A stretch of DNA of 6,535 nt from an uncultured Clostridium sp. (GTDB taxonomy: Bacteria; Bacillota; Clostridia; Clostridiales; Clostridiaceae): NCBI GenBank assembly GCA_934777095.1, contig CAKVNP010000131.1:1-6535 (forward strand). Direction: 5' to 3'. This document shows positions 5,835 through 6,535 of this stretch, in pieces (position 1 is the first letter of the stretch; the number at the start of each line of letters is the position of its first letter). Position numbers and translations under genes: made by a program. Below the pieces are notes generated by a model. That model was given only the letters and a program-made list of their open reading frames with translations. It did not search any database and was not told the origin of the DNA.

Positions 5835-6535
5835 TCAAATTAAATTTAAGACAATTCTATCTATTCCATTATTAATATAATATTCTAATGCTTTAAAGTC
5901 CCTCAATAGAGTATCATCAAAAGCAAATAATGAGTTATATCTTCCTATCATTTTTAAATGCTTAGGATAAGTTAAAACATACTCATTACAATATTTAGGA
6001 CACTCCTTTACCAGCTTCTGCTTTCCTCTATCCATATTGGTACACATTGCATATAAGGTACAGTATTGAGAGGTATTGGTTTGATAAAAAGGTAAGTGTA
6101 AGCTATGAGCCCCTTCTGCAACTTTGATTTGATAGCCACAGCTTTCATATTCATACCTTTCTATGTTATTATCTCTTAAAAACTTCTGATAAAATCCGCT
6201 ATTTAAACTATTTTCAGCCATCAGACCCTTATTTTCCTCATAGCCTTTCTTATAAGCATATCTCGGATCCTTCTTTCTTTTATTAAGTAAAACACCTAAA
6301 GAAATCTTAAACCTTTTACTTTTCCCTTTAAGAAGCTCTAACATTCCCCAATCGTTTATTACTATTTCAATTATTGTCTGCTCATCATCACACCACTTAG
6401 CTGCTTTATCCAAAATTTCGTTTATCCTATTAATATAGCACTCTCTCATATATGTAAAAGCTAAAGTTATCTGAAGCTTTTCTTTTTTAGCTTTATTTAG
6501 TAAGTCCATCAATTGATTTATACTTGGAAATAGAT
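5835..6535 (-). CDS. U32-related protein, UbiV-like partner (5' end beyond right edge)
   Basis: The frame is open from the right edge to TGA at 5835-5837, giving 233 complete codons. TTG 6512 and ATG 6509 are in-frame start codons, but neither has a ribosome site. The upstream codons (LFPSINQ before MDLLNKAKKEK) continue into sequence like the second helix and strand of a U32 barrel, so the true start lies outside the window. NDWGMLELL and the later DPRYAYKKGY match the UbiV-type half of the family. Cys codons at 6044, 6002 and 5990 give C-x13-C-x3-C, close to the C-x12-C-x3-C of E. coli UbiV; that protein's fourth ligand, near residue 39, would map about a dozen residues beyond the edge. Cys codon 6062 is an additional nearby cysteine. 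The gene is 13 bases upstream of the UbiU-like gene, its stop abuts that gene's ribosome site, and translation is probably coupled. I infer a heterodimer. Family assignment is weaker than for its partner. Confidence 0.75.
   Translation of the reverse strand, partial: LFPSINQLMDLLNKAKKEKLQITLAFTYMRECYINRINEILDKAAKWCDDEQTIIEIVINDWGMLELLKGKSKRFKISLGVLLNKRKKDPRYAYKKGYEENKGLMAENSLNSGFYQKFLRDNNIERYEYESCGYQIKVAEGAHSLHLPFYQTNTSQYCTLYAMCTNMDRGKQKLVKECPKYCNEYVLTYPKHLKMIGRYNSLFAFDDTLLRDFKALEYYINNGIDRIVLNLI

Noticed and set aside
1..6535. Mobile element, CRISPR array, tRNA, rRNA or known riboswitch
   Set aside because: No transposase-like frame, regularly spaced repeats, tRNA cloverleaf, rRNA sequence or recognised aptamer core was found on reading the window.

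Overview
The window is very AT-rich with Clostridium-like features: A/T-ending codons, strong AGGAG ribosome sites, many Lys, Asn and Ile codons, a sortase-anchored surface protein, a two-domain bL25 and a pair of U32-family Fe-S proteins. A low-GC clostridial chromosome is the best reading; species cannot be told. No transposase, phage, plasmid or CRISPR sequence was seen.

Layout. Positions 1-271 hold the start of an unrecognised minus-strand gene that runs off the left edge. Positions 272-508 are a divergent promoter region whose two -10 boxes overlap almost exactly. Positions 509-3052 (+) encode an 847-residue secreted wall protein: signal peptide, beta-propeller interrupted by a helical block, X2 carbohydrate-binding-like module, Asp/Asn-rich stalk and LPITG anchor. 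A bidirectional terminator (3071-3111) separates it from the convergent bL25/Ctc gene, whose likely start is GTG 3695 rather than the longer GTG 3764. The leader between 3696 and 4071 has no large gene but holds a candidate -10 box, a 22-bp near-palindrome, a 24-residue small ORF with a strong ribosome site, and an extended -10 promoter. Positions 4072-4671 (+) encode a small unrecognised lipoprotein, closed by a second bidirectional terminator (4674-4708). Positions 4838-6535 (-) carry a two-gene operon of U32-family proteins; the upstream gene is cut by the right edge.

How the parts fit. The window is a chain of short, unrelated transcription units arranged head-to-head and tail-to-tail, not one pathway. 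The surface protein and the lipoprotein both act outside the membrane, but nothing ties them together beyond proximity. The most interesting biology is the U32 pair. The two proteins carry cysteine patterns matching the iron-sulfur ligands of UbiU and UbiV, the heterodimer for oxygen-independent ubiquinone hydroxylation in proteobacteria, yet a clostridium would not be expected to make ubiquinone. A UbiU/UbiV-like heterodimer acting on some other substrate is the leading hypothesis.
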